From positions 781,006 through 845,005 of the forward strand of contig CAUYUJ010017893.1 in NCBI GenBank assembly GCA_963575745.1: 64,000 nucleotides of DNA. Reading direction: 5' to 3'. Made by a program: the position numbers and the translations under genes. This stretch comes from Prorocentrum cordatum. Its lineage: Eukaryota; Sar; Dinophyceae; Prorocentrales; Prorocentraceae. Of the stretch, positions 10,497 through 21,328 are shown in pieces; positions within the stretch are counted from its first letter, which is position 1; each line of letters opens with the position of its first letter. The notes beneath the pieces were generated by a model, which did not search any database, was not told where the DNA came from, and saw only the letters and a program-made list of their open reading frames with translations.

Positions 10497-11329
10497 CTTA
10501 AACCAAGTCGCACGTGTCCATTTTTCGGCCGCTGGGGGCCTTCCAGGCCTCAAGAGATCGGGGGCGTCCAAGATGGGGGCGTCCCAGAGAGAGCGGGCCG
10601 CACGTCATGGCCGGCGGCACTTGCGCGGCCCAGGGGGAGGAGGCCGGGGACGTACTGAAAGAAGAGCAAGCGCCATGAAAGCGGGGGCGATACCATGGCC
10701 CTCGCCATGGTATCCCCCCCCCTAGTCAGCCCCCCCTCGTCGCCGCCCCCGAAAAGATCATCCAACAACGGCCGGGCATGAGAAACCGACCGACCCCGGG
10801 GAAAGGGTCGGGACTTCTGGGGACCGCGCATGGAACCGATCTCGACATCGGATGTCTGGGGTCGTCGTCGTAATCAGCCGCGCCTTGGCCACCACTCGCA
10901 TCGTTGGACGCCGCCGTCGTCGGCCGCGCCTCGACCACCTCTCGCGCCGTCGGACGTCGCCATCGTCGGAGGCTTCCGGAACCTCAGGAGGCCGACGGAC
11001 TTTTGCTGGCAAACCTGATTGGACAAACACGGGAAGCGCCGATGTTGTTTACTGGGCTCGTGGAGTGGGAGGAAGCGACGGATGATGGCGACGGCAAGTC
11101 GGCGGATGACGAGAATGACAGCGTGGATGACTGGGAGGGAGGCGAGGGAAGCAGGATGATAACAATGAAGAGGAAAAGCACACGACGAGGAGGAATACAG
11201 AGGACGAGCACGAGAAGGAATGAAGCGGAGGTGGAGGAAGACGAGGAAGACGACGAACGAGGACGGTACGGAACACAAGAAAAAAGACGTCGAAGAATTG
11301 CGGGGAGCATCGTGATTTATTGAAACTAC
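10497..11329. other. Non-tandem DNA with a small perfect hairpin and a diverged family E copy
   Basis: Bases 10688-10713 contain GATACCATGG, a 6-nt loop and its exact complement. Bases 10785-10885 match family E weakly. Bases 10860-10970 hold a roughly 50-bp duplication around GCCGTCGTCGGCCGCGCC. No gene is recognised. Confidence 0.4.
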
Positions 11330-12200
11330 CCTGGTGGCTGTTGGGGCCACCTGGTGCTATCTTGGGGCATCCAAGGGACCTCTGCGGGGCCTTCCTAAGG
11401 TCCTTTGGGTGGCTTGCGGAGTCTTCTTGGGCTGCCTGCGCGTGTGGGAACTGCGGTGGCTTTCTTAGGCCGTCTTGGTGCAGCTTGGCTGCCCTGGGGC
11501 TCTCTTGGGCCGTCTAGGGGGCCTCCTGGGGCACTCTCGGGGGCTTCTCGGGGTCCTCGCTGGGTCCTCCGAGGGGGCCTTTTGAAGCTCTTTTGGGCCA
11601 CGGTGGGCCCCTCTCCAAGACGATTTAACCAGAGCACCCTGCGACACCATTTGCGTGGGGAGATCCCAAGCGGAATCGCCATTTCAGAGAAGTCTGACCA
11701 GACAATGACGAGAAGCGTCGCTTTTGTACACAGACCTTGTCAAAGAACGCCCTGCTGAGGACGCTAAGGAAACTCGGAAACGAAGCACAGACGACCAACA
11801 GAACTGCTGGCGATGCATTGTGTTAGTCTGCAGTGTTCCATTAGTCTGCCGTGCCCCTGGGGCCTGCCGTGGTCCTGTGGTCTGCCATGCTCTTACGTTC
11901 GGCCGTGCTGTTGTGGTCTGCCGTGCTGATCTGCCGCGCTGGCATGGCATGATATGGCGGGGCCTTAAAGGCAGAGGAAAAGAGGAGAGGAGATGGACAT
12001 TGGCCCACCTCCCGTGGGACCCAAGACGGCCTTAGAAGGCCCTTCGACGGCCCTGTGGCGGCGCCAAGACGGCCCTCGACGCCCACCACTCAGCCAGGAG
12101 GGCCCCACGACGGCCAAAGAGAGTCCCAAACCGGAGTAAGAGAGCCCCAAGACGGCCGAACAGGGCCCAAAGGGACCCTCAAGACTGCCTCACAGGAGGC
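11330..12200. repeat. Degenerate GGCCCCAAGACGGCC-type satellite, both orientations
   Basis: From 11330 to 11640 words such as TTGGGGCC, CTTGGGCCGTC and CTCTTGGG recur every 15-30 bp. From 12005 to 12200 the complement (GACGGCC, CCCAAGACGG, GGGCCC) does the same. The middle (11640-12000) is non-repetitive. The same motif recurs at 22420-22545 and 25080-25770. Confidence 0.6.
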
Positions 12201-12233
12201 CTAGACATCCCAAAGACGGTCTAAACGAATTTC

Positions 12234-12263
12234 ATCATGTTCATCATCACCATCACCACCACC

Positions 12264-12358
<95 letters not shown>

Positions 12359-13217
12359 TATCATTATCATTATCATTATCATCATCATCCTTACCACCAT
12401 CATCATCAGCATCATCATCACCATTATCAGCATCAGCATGGTCACCCTCATGTTCAGATTCGTCGTAATCAGCATCAGCATCAGCATCAGCACCAGCACC
12501 AGCAACAGCATGATGATGATCATCATCATCATGATCAACATCGTCATCCTCCTCACTCTCATCCTCATAATCATCATCGTCATCACCGTCCCCATCCACA
12601 TCCTCATCTCCATTGCCATCATCATGATCACCACAATCAGCATCACCAGCAGCATCGGCAACCAACTGATCACCATCACCATCACCATCACCAGCATCAT
12701 CAACATCATCCTCATCATAACAAGAATCAGCGTCAGCATCATCGTCATCATCACCATCATCACCAATCATCATCGTCAAACTCATCATCAACAGCATCAT
12801 AATTATCAGCAGCGTCACCATCATCGTCAACATCATCATGAGCATCATTACCAACAGCAACATCATCACCAGCAGCAACACCATCGCAACCGCCGATCTG
12901 CATCACTATCACCGGCATTAGCACCATCAGCAGCACCGTAGTCATCATCAGCATCACCATCGTTATCATCATAGTAATCCGCATCATCGTTAGCATCCTC
13001 GTCATCAACATCCGCATCGCCATCATAAGGATCACTCTCATCATACTCATCAGCATCATCATCAGCATCATCATCAGCATCACCTACTTGATCATCATCA
13101 TCAGCACAATCAACATCAGCATCATCATCATCAGCATTATCGGCATCGTCATTATCATCATCATCATCAGCATCATCAACATCTCTAAGGAAGACGTGCC
13201 AGCATCAGCACCATCAC

Positions 13218-13252
<35 letters not shown>

Positions 13253-13600
13253 ACATCAACATCATCATCAACATCATCATCATCATCATCAACAGCACCG
13301 GCATCAGCACCATCATCGGCATGGTCATCATCATCACCCGCATCATCATCATCATCATCATCATCATCAGCATACTCCTAATCATCCTCATCATCTTCTT
13401 CATCATCACCATGTTCACAATCATCATCAACATCAGCATCATCACCATCATCATCATCATCATCATCATCATCATTCTCATCATCAGAATCAGCACCGTC
13501 ATCAGCGTCGTCGACTTCATCTACATTATCAGTATCATCATCAGCAGCATCAGCAGCATCATCATCATCGTCGTCGTCGTGGTCGTCGTCATCATCATCC
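12234..13600. repeat. Long (ATC)n array
   Basis: 1.37 kb of CAT/ATC units, pure at 12270-12355 and increasingly mixed with CAG, CAA and CGT variants. The Ile, Met, Asp or His-rich reading frames across it only reflect the three-base unit. Confidence 0.95.
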
Positions 13601-14384
13601 TAATCATACGCACCATCCTCATTACGGCTCTCACACGCCTGGAGACACGAGGTGTCACACGTGACGACCTCCTGTGCCCCCTAGATAATTCGCTACCCAG
13701 AATCCTGGGCTGGTACTTGCCGCAGGCGGCTGGATGTTCAATAGTTGCCTGAAGAGTGCTGGGTGATTCGGGGGTAGAGGGTAGCGACGCGCGCTGCTGC
13801 GCCACGCCACAAGCGGGGACTCACCAAGCGCCGTCTAGAGGAAGGCGGAGGAGGAGAGAGGAGGGGGGCGAGGAGGAGGGGAGGAGCGGGGAGAGGCGCC
13901 AAGACAGTCGCCAATTGGAAGCCACCCAACCGAGCCAGTACGGCAACCAGTGACTGAACGACCCAAGAGGGCGCCCGTCTTGGATACCCTCTCTGCAGGA
14001 ACCGCTTCAAAGTACACACTACCTGTCCCTCTGCCGCACAAGCCCGCGGGCGTCCACGAATACCCTGGGACAGGGACGCGGTTCGCGTGTCCCGCCGAAG
14101 CGTGGTGGGCCAGAACTGGCGGCGCGACAAGCTGAGCAAACGTTCCTGACTATAGGAGGAGAACCGCGGAGGTTTCTATGGGATTCTGTCGACGCTGTAG
14201 GTGATGTAGCCGAATCCCTTACCACGAAACTCCAGGGGGGTGCACTCCTCGACGAACATCGCCCCGTCGCACACTGGAGATAAAACGTCAGTGACCGCGT
14301 TCGACGGCTAGGGCGCTTGCCCTGGCGGATCCTTACCAGGTTCTCGCCAGAAGACCAACAGCGGAGGTGGAGGAGGGATACGGA
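13601..14384. other. Non-tandem intergenic DNA
   Basis: No gene is recognised. Bases 14090-14140 carry the tail of the dispersed CGAAGCGTG-TGGGCCAGAAC motif also seen at 3053-3095. Confidence 0.4.
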
Positions 14385-14570
14385 CCAAAAAAGGACCCCT
14401 GACCCTTTCGGAGGGAACCTGAGTTAGGAGAACCAGGAACATTAGGGATACGGGATATGGGGTCTTCCCTGCAGGTGTATCGAACCAAACCGCCCCGAAG
14501 CATTATCCCTGATGCGAAGACGGGGGCCTCAGTGAGGCTGCGCCTTCATCGTGTTATGAGGATAAGAAGA
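14385..14570 (+). repeat. Direct repeat of about 180 bp, left copy
   Basis: Matches 15370-15555 in the same orientation, about 985 bp away. Shared words include TAGGGATA, GTGTATC, CAAACC, GGGGGCCTCAGTGAGGC and CTTCRTCGTGTTATG. The copies bracket the (TA)n run and a CCT array. Confidence 0.6.
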
Positions 14571-14780
14571 TCTTTGATCCCCAATGAGAAAGAGGGCCCA
14601 CTCCAGTGCTACATCGTCATTGTCATGAAACTGCCAGCTTCCCCACTAAGGGGAAAAGGATTCGACCAAAATGAGCGCCGGCCAGGACGAGGCAGGGAAG
14701 CAACTTGCACCCCGGCTTCTGTGCCCCTGGGCAACTGGAGATCGCAAAGAACGCAAGCATGACCTCCATAAGTGCAAACA

Positions 14781-14781
<1 letters not shown>

Positions 14782-14833
<52 letters not shown>
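14782..14833. repeat. (TA)n microsatellite
   Basis: A TA dinucleotide run with one TGTA interruption. Confidence 0.95.
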
Positions 14834-14835
<2 letters not shown>

Positions 14836-15055
14836 AAAACACAGCCTGCACCGATCGTCCTAGAATCCGCTCTGCCAGTCATCACATCGAGAACCCCCAG
14901 AGCTCAGCCCAGGGAGGAGGCTCAGCCCAGAGCCCACAACCCCCGTGCCCCCGCGGCCGCAGCCCCGCCCGCCTGTCCCGAGCGGCGGCGGCGGCGGGCA
15001 CTGCGCCAGGTCGGCCACCCTGCGGCGCGCGCGCTGTGGCCCTGGCCTCTCCCTC

Positions 15056-15212
15056 TCCCCTCCTCCTCCTCCTCCTCCTGCTCCTCCTCCTCCTCCTCCT
15101 CCTTTTCCTCCTCCTTTTCCTCCTTTTCCTCCTTCTCCCCCCTCCTCCCCCTTCTCCTTCTCCTCCTCCTCCTCCTCCTCCTCCTCCTCCTCCTCCTCCT
15201 CCTCCTCCTCTT
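15056..15212. repeat. (CCT)n tract with CTTTTCCTC variants
   Basis: The array changes from mixed CCTCCTTTTCC units to pure CCT towards 15212. Confidence 0.95.
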
Positions 15213-15234
15213 GGCCCTCCTCCTCCCCCTCGCT

Positions 15235-15385
15235 CCTCCGGCCGCCCCGGGGAGCGCCGCCAGGGCCTGGAGAGGTGCGCCGCGTTGGGGAACGCCGTGG
15301 CGCTGGACGACAGCGACGCCAGCGAGTCCTGCCGGGCGACCTGCGGGCCAGCTCTCCGCCGCCCCGGCGTTACGATTAGCAATAC
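15235..15385 (-). CDS. Possible exon fragment, unknown protein
   Basis: Next to the CCT array the minus strand reads about 45 codons ending almost only in G or C. They give a Ser/Ala-rich peptide with Asp-Ser-Leu-Ala-Ser-Leu-Ser and Phe-Pro-Asn-Ala-Ala-His. No start, stop or family is visible. Confidence 0.25.
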
Positions 15386-15555
15386 AAGACCCCCCAGCTC
15401 TTTGGAAGGCGACCTAGGCTAGGAGGCAAAAAACTGTAGGGATAGGAGCTCTGTTCTGCACGTGTATCAAAACAAACCACCCAGATTGATTGTCCCTCAT
15501 GCAAAGAAAGGGGGCCTCAGTGAGGCCACGTCTTCGTTATGTGATTTGGATTAGG
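15370..15555 (+). repeat. Direct repeat of about 180 bp, right copy
   Basis: Partner of 14385-14570; see that entry for shared words. Confidence 0.6.
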
Positions 15556-15639
15556 TGCACTTGTATCATGGATGATATTGAGTTGCATATTTGGGGGACC
15601 TCGTCTGTCCCATCGCGCCATCCATCCGTGTCGCATTTA

Positions 15640-15725
15640 TGTCGAGCGCCGTCGAATCCGTCTGGAGTCAGTGCCGAATCCACGCCAAATCCGCGTCGAG
15701 TCCGCATCGGGTCCGCGTCGGGCGC
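15640..15725. repeat. GTCGAATCCGC-type minisatellite
   Basis: About seven units of 10-12 bp (CGTCGAGTCCGC, CATCGGGTCCGC and so on). It resembles the AATCGG-rich stretches at 29500-29680 and 37350-37690. Confidence 0.7.
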
Positions 15726-16021
15726 AAGAGCAGACACCAATCTTAGGGACAGACGAGGTCCCCAAAGGCCTCAGAAGAGCCCCCAGAAGAGACAACGAAA
15801 ACTCCCTCCCAGGTCCTCGAAGCTCGAACACTACATCGTTCCCGACGTCATGACTTGTCTCTTCACCGGGAAGTCTCGCTATCGGTCGCTTTGTGAAGGC
15901 CCTGGGCCCGGCGCGGGCACCCGCAGGCCGAAAACCTTGCGAAAAATCCTCCACCAGAAGTTGCTTCTTGACGCGATGGAGTCTGGGTTGAAAGTAGAAG
16001 AAGATAACAACTGTATCAACT

Positions 16022-16146
16022 TAAACTTCTGGCGCTCCGCGCGGAATTCTTGGATCTGCGAGCGCGCCAGGGGCGGCGCCGGAGGCGCCGCCCGAGGGAG
16101 CCGCAGCGCGGATCCAAGAAACTCGCGCGGCGCGCCAACAAGTTAT
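16022..16146. mobile_element. GC-rich foldback element, copy 1
   Basis: The left arm contains GGCGCTCCGCGCGGA and TTCTTGGATC. The right arm is its inverted complement, ending in AACAAGTT against AACTTCT on the left. The centre is a second palindrome (GGCGGCGCC/GGCGCCGCC). A related element lies at 36025-36165. Confidence 0.65.
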
Positions 16147-16192
16147 GGTTATGCAATGTTTCCTGTTTCGAGGGTTGGAGTGCGTGTCCATC

Positions 16193-16416
16193 CTGGACGG
16201 CCAGCACGACCCCGAACGTCGGCGGCGTGCCGGGCACCTCCTCCTGCTCCTCCTCCTCCTCCTCCCTCTGCTCCACCTCCTCCTCCTCCCTCTGCTCCAC
16301 CTCCTCCTCCTCCCTCTCCTCCTCCTCCTCCTCCTCCTCCTCCTCCTCCTCCTCCTCCGACTGGCCCGGCCTGGACGGCCGGCACGACGCCGAACGTCGG
16401 CGGCGTGCCGGGCACC
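16193..16416. repeat. 47-bp direct repeats bracketing a (CCT)n array
   Basis: A segment containing CCGAACGTCGGCGGCGTGCC occurs at 16193-16239 and again at 16370-16416. Between them is a CCT array with CTCTGCTCCACC variants. It looks like a coding segment duplicated around an expanding repeat. Confidence 0.75.
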
Positions 16417-16525
16417 GGCGCCCAGACGACGCCCGCGGGCGCGGCGCCGCAGCCGCGGAGGCCCTGCTCCGGGCTGCTGCACTCCTCGTCGGTGTCGGGC
16501 TCGTCCTCGCCGCGTCGCGGCGGCA
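16360..16525 (-). CDS. Possible exon fragment, unknown protein
   Basis: The minus strand reads about 55 codons with almost exclusive G/C third positions. An acidic Glu/Asp segment is followed by a Gly/Ala/Val/Pro-rich hydrophobic one. The last part repeats beyond the CCT array (16193-16239) with conservative changes. No family is recognised. A family A element abuts the 5' side. Confidence 0.3.
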
Positions 16526-16706
16526 AGGCTCGGGTCGGGCACATCCTCCTACAGGCGGGCTTTTGGAAAAGAAATAAGACAGGTTCAACAAATGTTCGAA
16601 CACTGTCAAAGAGTAAAGCAATCGTCCTCGGGCGATGTTTGGCTATAAGCAATATTTGCATACTCCTCCTCTATAAAGGGACATGCCCGACTTTAGGCAA
16701 GGCTCG
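16522..16706 (+). mobile_element. Family A element, copy 5, with perfect 11-bp target duplication
   Basis: GGCAAGGCTCG occurs at 16522-16532 and 16696-16706, exactly flanking the element. Ends are TCGGGCACATCC (16535) and ACATGCCCGA (ending 16690). Possible splice boundaries are CTACAG|GC (16554/16555) and TATAAAG|GG (16678). A duplication this long resembles Mutator-type insertion. Confidence 0.85.
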
Positions 16707-17469
16707 CTGAAAAGGTAGGCGATAGGGGTTGACATGGGCGCTCGGCCGTTACACTTGACAGGCAAAACGACCCACCCACAGTGCACTTCGAGTGAACGTG
16801 CAACACTCCAACCAGGAATCAGAGCCAACGCTTCCCAGACCCATCCACACGGTGTAAATGCCGTTTTCGGGGCGCGGCCCGAACATGCACCCTCCAGCGA
16901 ACCCCAAGTTGGCCACAACAGCTACCCCAAACGAACTCTAAAGAAGGGTGTCGATGAGTCGATGAGCAAACGCATGCCCATCCCAAGATAAAAGGGTTAT
17001 AAATGGATGCCGAGGTCGGTGATCTATGAAAAGCCCTGGAAGCGACGGGACCACTTCTTTGCAATTTCAGGTGTTCCGTTTATTTGCTGGTTCCGTCGCC
17101 GTTTTGTTTCCCAATTCTGGGATGTCAATCCCAGAACCATCTATTGTAATGTTCGATCGCCGTGTGTTTTACTGTTTCCATTTTTAATGAAACTCGTTTT
17201 CGGATACGGTGAAAAAACTGCCCTGCCGCTTCCGAGTCCAACTAAGGCACTAAGGGTGATATCTGGTCGTACATAGCCTACATGAGAGACGCGGACAAAC
17301 AGACATTACGCGAGAAGAAATAGCGAGCGACCTTACGTGGTGGCTTACGCGGGCCCGCGCGACACAGCACGTTGGAAACGAGGTCTTACGCGACTCTACG
17401 CGGGCAGCTTGCGCGCCAATGCCGGTTAAGACGACCAAGATGTTCGACGTCGCTCACGTGGGTTGCAAG
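16707..17469. other. Non-tandem DNA; 17080-17260 is a diverged dispersed repeat
   Basis: No gene is recognised. Bases 17080-17260, lower in GC, match 39770-39960 in order (CGCCGTTTT, TTCCA, GTTTTC, GCCCTGCCGYTTCCGA). The 89-codon plus frame at 17007-17276 covers this repeat and is not convincing. Confidence 0.45.
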
Positions 17470-17600
17470 AGCCCTCTGAGTGGCTTAAGGGGGTAGAGAT
17501 CCAGGCTAAGTGCTCCGCCCACTTAGTGGAGTTGTCGAACCCATCCAAGCCACTCGGGGCACTTGGAACCCACTTCGAAGCTCGATTCGGCCATAGATAA
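17470..17600. repeat. Family G dispersed repeat, copy 2
   Basis: Same motif order as 585-800: GGCTAAGT, CGCCCACTTAGTGGAGT, CCAAGCCACT, GGGGCACTTGG, CCCACTT. Confidence 0.5.
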
Positions 17601-18015
17601 CATTCCGTAACATCCCCCTGTAGGCCCCCTACGTACCCACTTGAAAACTACCGCGGTGATTCAAGCACGTCCTCAGGCCTCCACACCAACCCAGACCCCC
17701 TTGCGTCGAAGACAAAAACACTGCTCTGCAGAAGTGGCCCTGGCCGGGCACTGGAGCTGTCACAAACAGAGAAATCCCAGGGTGAGCAACCTGTCCAAGG
17801 GAATGGGTCGAGACCTCCATGTGAACGAAAATTGTGTCGTGGGGAGTCTGTGAACGAACGATGTTCGAGCTTCGAGGACCTGGGAAGGAATTCTCGTTTT
17901 CCCCAAGATGGTCTCGGGATGCTTTCTGGCAGCTGTGCATCGCTGAGAGCTGTTTGGGGGCGCGCAGACAAAGCCTAACAATTCGCCTAGCGACGATGGT
18001 CGAGAGTCGAGATAC
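17601..18015. other. Non-tandem intergenic DNA
   Basis: No supported gene. CCCCCTGTAG at about 17611 resembles a family A right junction but lacks the GCCCGA end. Confidence 0.35.
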
Positions 18016-18165
18016 CCAGACCCCCGACGTCATGACTTTTCCATAACACGACCCCCAGCGGCCCAGACCCATTCCCCGGGACCGGCTCTTCATCCTGAGT
18101 CTTTTGTTGACAGTCCCGAGGCCCGGTGAGGGCCCCCAGAGGCCGAAAACGGTGAAAAATCATCC
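18016..18165 (-). repeat. Family E dispersed repeat, inverted copy
   Basis: Nearly complete copy. Direct-strand consensus words are GGGACCGTC, ACGACTCAGGAT, GGGAATGGGTC, TCTGGGG, CATGGAAAAATCATGACG and GGGGTCTGGG. Other copies are at 21641, 29113, 38340, 51724, 53574 and 58602, with a remnant at 10785. Confidence 0.75.
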
Positions 18166-18200
18166 GTCGCTGTTTTTTTCACAACGCGAGGGGGTCTGGG

Positions 18201-18245
18201 TAGTTGCCACGGCTGGATCCGCCTCGAGATCCTGGTCGGGACGTG
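18201..18245 (+). repeat. Short dispersed motif around GCCACGGCTGGATCC
   Basis: GTTGCCACGGCTGGATCC, then GCCTCGAGATCCTGGTC. Inverted copies lie at 7366-7410, 36621-36660 and 61318-61350, the last just upstream of the aldolase start. Confidence 0.55.
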
Positions 18246-18622
18246 CGCACCTCGGGATCATTCCGCGGGAGGTGGGGGCGAAGTCCGAAGTCTGGAACCC
18301 AGACCTCCAGCGCTCTGGATCGAAGGCGGCGCGGCGGTCTTTCGCCGGCTTGGGCCTCTGGGGGCCCTCGCGGGGCCCCGCGGGGCCGTCAGCACACCTC
18401 TCGGGATGGCACGCCTGCCCTGGGGAGAGGGCCGGGACCTCCGGGGACCTCTGCTTCAGGACGGGAACGCTGTCACGATGCGATGGGCTCGAGACACGTG
18501 CCAGGGACTCTGGCGTAGCTCGCGGCCCTCGTCCCCAGGGCCAGTGCGGAACAACAAGCACTCTGGAAACCTTGGAAATCCGATCAGTCTAGAACATACC
18601 CTTATCATGCCCCATTGCTCCC

Positions 18623-18755
18623 CTGAGATCCAACGGCGCGAGCAAAAATACAATACCGTGCAAAAACGCGGCCCGAGCCTTAGACCCCATCTTTCCGCTG
18701 CATTCTTCGAGCCTGATCGATCCGTGAGGGTCCTGGGGCGCAAAATTGTACGAAA
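18623..18755 (+). repeat. Family F dispersed repeat, direct copy
   Basis: Aligned with 58098-58225 over its length: CCTGAGATCC, GCAAAAATACAA, CCCCATCTTTC, ATTCTTCGAGC, GATCGATC, GTGAGGGTCC. Confidence 0.7.
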
Positions 18756-18844
18756 TCGCCTGGCTCGAGCAAATTGCGATTCCAAGATCTCAAGGTCCTC
18801 TGAATTTGTTGTGAAAGAGAAAATAAAATAGGATCTCTGGGCGG

Positions 18845-19285
18845 CGACGTCGGCGTCGACGTCGCCGACGACGATGGTCTCGAGGTCGCCGAGGCTATCG
18901 TCGTCGCCGCCGCCGCGGTCGGCGGGGCCTTCGCCGCCGTCGACGACGGCGTCGACCATGTCTTCTACTTCGTCGTCGTCGCCGCCGCCGCCACCGCCGA
19001 AGCCACCGTCGTAGCTGTGGTCGCAATCGTCATGGCCGTGGTCGCAGTCGTGGTCGTGGTCGTGGTCGTCGTGGTCATGCTTGTCGTCGTCCTTGTCGTG
19101 GTCATGGTTGTCGTTGACTTCGTCGCCGTCGTCGTGGTCGTCGTCGTCGTGGTCGTGGTCGTGGTCATGGTCGTGGTCGTAATCGTCGTCGTATCCGTCG
19201 TCGTCGTCGTCGACGACTTCGTGTCCGTCGTGGTGGTCGTTGCCGTCGTCGTGGTCGACGTCGACGTCGGCGGCAACGTGGTCCA
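18845..19285. repeat. (GTC)n / (GTCGTG)n array
   Basis: Trinucleotide and hexanucleotide units GTC, GTG and GAC, with GTCGACGTCGGCG blocks near both ends. Confidence 0.9.
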
Positions 19286-19407
19286 AGCGGTCGTCGTTCT
19301 TGGCCCGGCAGGACCGAACGCTCCCTGCCTCAGGGTTTTGGCAGCCCCCGTGAGGGTCCGATCGGGAATCTTCTGACCCACGTCAATCCAGACCAGGGTC
19401 AGTCAGG

Positions 19408-19505
19408 CCTTGCAGGATCTTGCAAGATCCTGCAAGATCCTGCAGGATCCTGCACCCAAACCGGGGTCAGTGCACCCTTGGCCCTGCAGGATCCTGCAAG
19501 ATCTG
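19408..19505. repeat. GCAGGATCCTGC palindrome cluster, copy 1
   Basis: Overlapping self-complementary 12-mers (GCAGGATCCTGC, GCAAGATCTTGC variants) recur every 12-13 bp, followed by GGGGTCAGTGCACCC. The same arrangement occurs at 21074-21160. Confidence 0.8.
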
Positions 19506-19719
19506 GCGCTCTGACTCGAACCCGCTTGCATTGACCCCCGTCTCCTGAGCCCCGACCCGAGAGGCCAGCGGGCACACCGGGAAAGCATTCGGGCATCTCG
19601 AAACTGGGAGGGGAAATGCGGTATCGGGCACCGGACACGAGAGACGTTGCGTTGGCTCCAGGGCGTATGCCCGAGGACTGGGAGGGGCCGAGGGGGGAGG
19701 GAGGGATGGAAGGCGGAGG

Positions 19720-20085
19720 AGGTAGGAGGAGGAGGAGGAGGAGAAGGAGGAGGTGAAGGAGGAGAAAGGAGAGGAGGAGGAGGAGGAGAAGGAGGAGGAA
19801 GAGGAGGAGGAGGAGGAGGATAATGAGAGTGAGAAGGAGGAGCAGGAGGAGGAGGGGAAGGAGGAGGAAAATCAGGAGAAAGAGGAGACAGAGGAGGAGG
19901 CGAAAGAGGAGGAGGAGGCGGAGAAGGAGGAGAAGGAGGAGGAGGAGAGGTAGGAGGGGAGAAGGAGAAGGAGGAGGAGGAGGAGGAAAAGGAAAATGAA
20001 AATGAGGAGGAGAAAGGAGGAGGAAGGGGGGAGGAGGAGGAGGACGAGGAGGAGGAGGAGGAGGAGGAGGAGGAGGAGGAGGATC
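19720..20085. repeat. (AGG)n / (GGAGAA)n purine tract
   Basis: A long purine array with GAAGGAGGA and AATGAGAG variants. Confidence 0.95.
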
Positions 20086-21073
20086 TGATCGGATCTCACA
20101 CCTTCAGTGCCAACGTGTCTCTTCAATTGTTCGAGAGTGCTCTTACTCACCATCGCTGCACTCCAAAAGCGCTAACCTGTCAGGCTTTTCAAGGTCTTGA
20201 GGTCGGCTCTGGCGCGGTGAACCCTGCTCTTTGGGAGGAGAGTGCGCATGCCATGCTCTACGAACCAGGGCCGCGGCTATGTCCTCGTGACGGAGCCAGC
20301 CTGGCCCCTGAAGCCACCGACGCATGAGGTAGCCACAGGGGACGAAAATTTAAGATCAAGTGGCCTTCTCCTGAGCCAATCGAGGAACATATGTACTGTT
20401 GAAGAATTTGTCATGCTGATGGGTCCCTGGGAAAATCCCGCGGGAGACCAAAAACTCAGAAACAGGATGCGCATTCGTGGGGGGGGGGGTCGGAGGCCTC
20501 GGAGGAGAAGGGGGAGGTCCAAGACAGGTGACTTCAGAAGAGCGCGGGCTCAGAGCGGAGGGGAGGTGCGGAGGATTCGGAGGAGGGGGAGACTGAACAG
20601 GGCTAGTGGCATTCTAGGAGGAGGAGGAGGAGGAGGAGGAGGAGGAGGAGGAGGAGGAGGAGGAGTAGGAGAAGAGGGATAACAATAAGGATGGTATCCC
20701 TCAAAGCATGAGGCCCATACCGCACGATGTGGCGGCGGAGCGCCCGTCTCCGTGCGAAGCGGGACCCGTCGCCTTTCCACCCGCCTTGGATCCCTGTCTG
20801 CACCTCCCCAACGACATCTAGGTCGGGTTCGGGGCTTGCTCAGGGGTGGAGACAACTTAACCTGCATCGTGCGTCGCTTACTTGGGGGGGCGGTACATCA
20901 GGGGGGAAGAAGGGTGCACTTTTCGGGCAGAGGCTCCCTTGTGGGGCCATCCCCTTTTCTGCAGCCCTCGCTGCCACCCTCACTTATCGCCCCCCCCCTT
21001 ACGCGACGCCCAACTGGATCGGGCATTACTGACACGGGTCAATGCAAACCTGGGCCAATGAGGCGTTACAGGC
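20086..21073. other. Non-tandem DNA with one AGG tract
   Basis: No gene is recognised. A pure AGG array lies at 20618-20665. The flanks are moderately GC-rich without boundaries I can assign. Confidence 0.45.
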
Positions 21074-21160
21074 TCCCGCAGGATCCTGCAGGATCCTGCA
21101 CGCAAGCCAGGGGGTCAGTGCACCCCTGGTCCTGCAGGATCCTGCACGATCCTGGGCTCT
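21074..21160. repeat. GCAGGATCCTGC palindrome cluster, copy 2
   Basis: Three GCAGGATCCTGC palindromes around GGGGTCAGTGCACCCCTGG. Related to 19408-19505; both are flanked by GGGTCAATGC or GCTTGCAT words, so the repeat is longer than the palindromes. Confidence 0.75.
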
Positions 21161-21242
21161 GGCTGACCCCCGCTTGCATCGACCCCCGTGCCAAGGCTCC
21201 CGACTGGAATCGGCGATTCCTCGCCGGCAGATCTGGGACTTA

Positions 21243-21328
21243 TCGAGACATACTAGTACAAAATGTCCTCCTAGGAGGCGCGCGTCCGACCCGAACATAC
21301 AATAGACCCATCTTGTAGTATGTCGTAA
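21243..21328. other. Short foldback around GACATACTA
   Basis: GACATACTAGTACAAAATG at the left pairs with CATCTTGTAGTATGTCG at the right, with one gap, and encloses about 40 bp. It is a small inverted-repeat unit with no second copy found. Confidence 0.5.

Noticed and set aside
12201-13752. Met/Asp-rich and Ile-rich frames over the (ATC)n array
   Set aside because: Artefact of the three-base unit; no balanced composition outside the array.
17007-17276. 89-codon plus-strand frame in lower-GC DNA
   Set aside because: It covers a dispersed repeat also present, with frame-breaking changes, at 39770-39960.
17605-17625. CCCCCTGTAG as another family A right end
   Set aside because: The GCCCGA terminus is missing and the flanks do not match the family interior.
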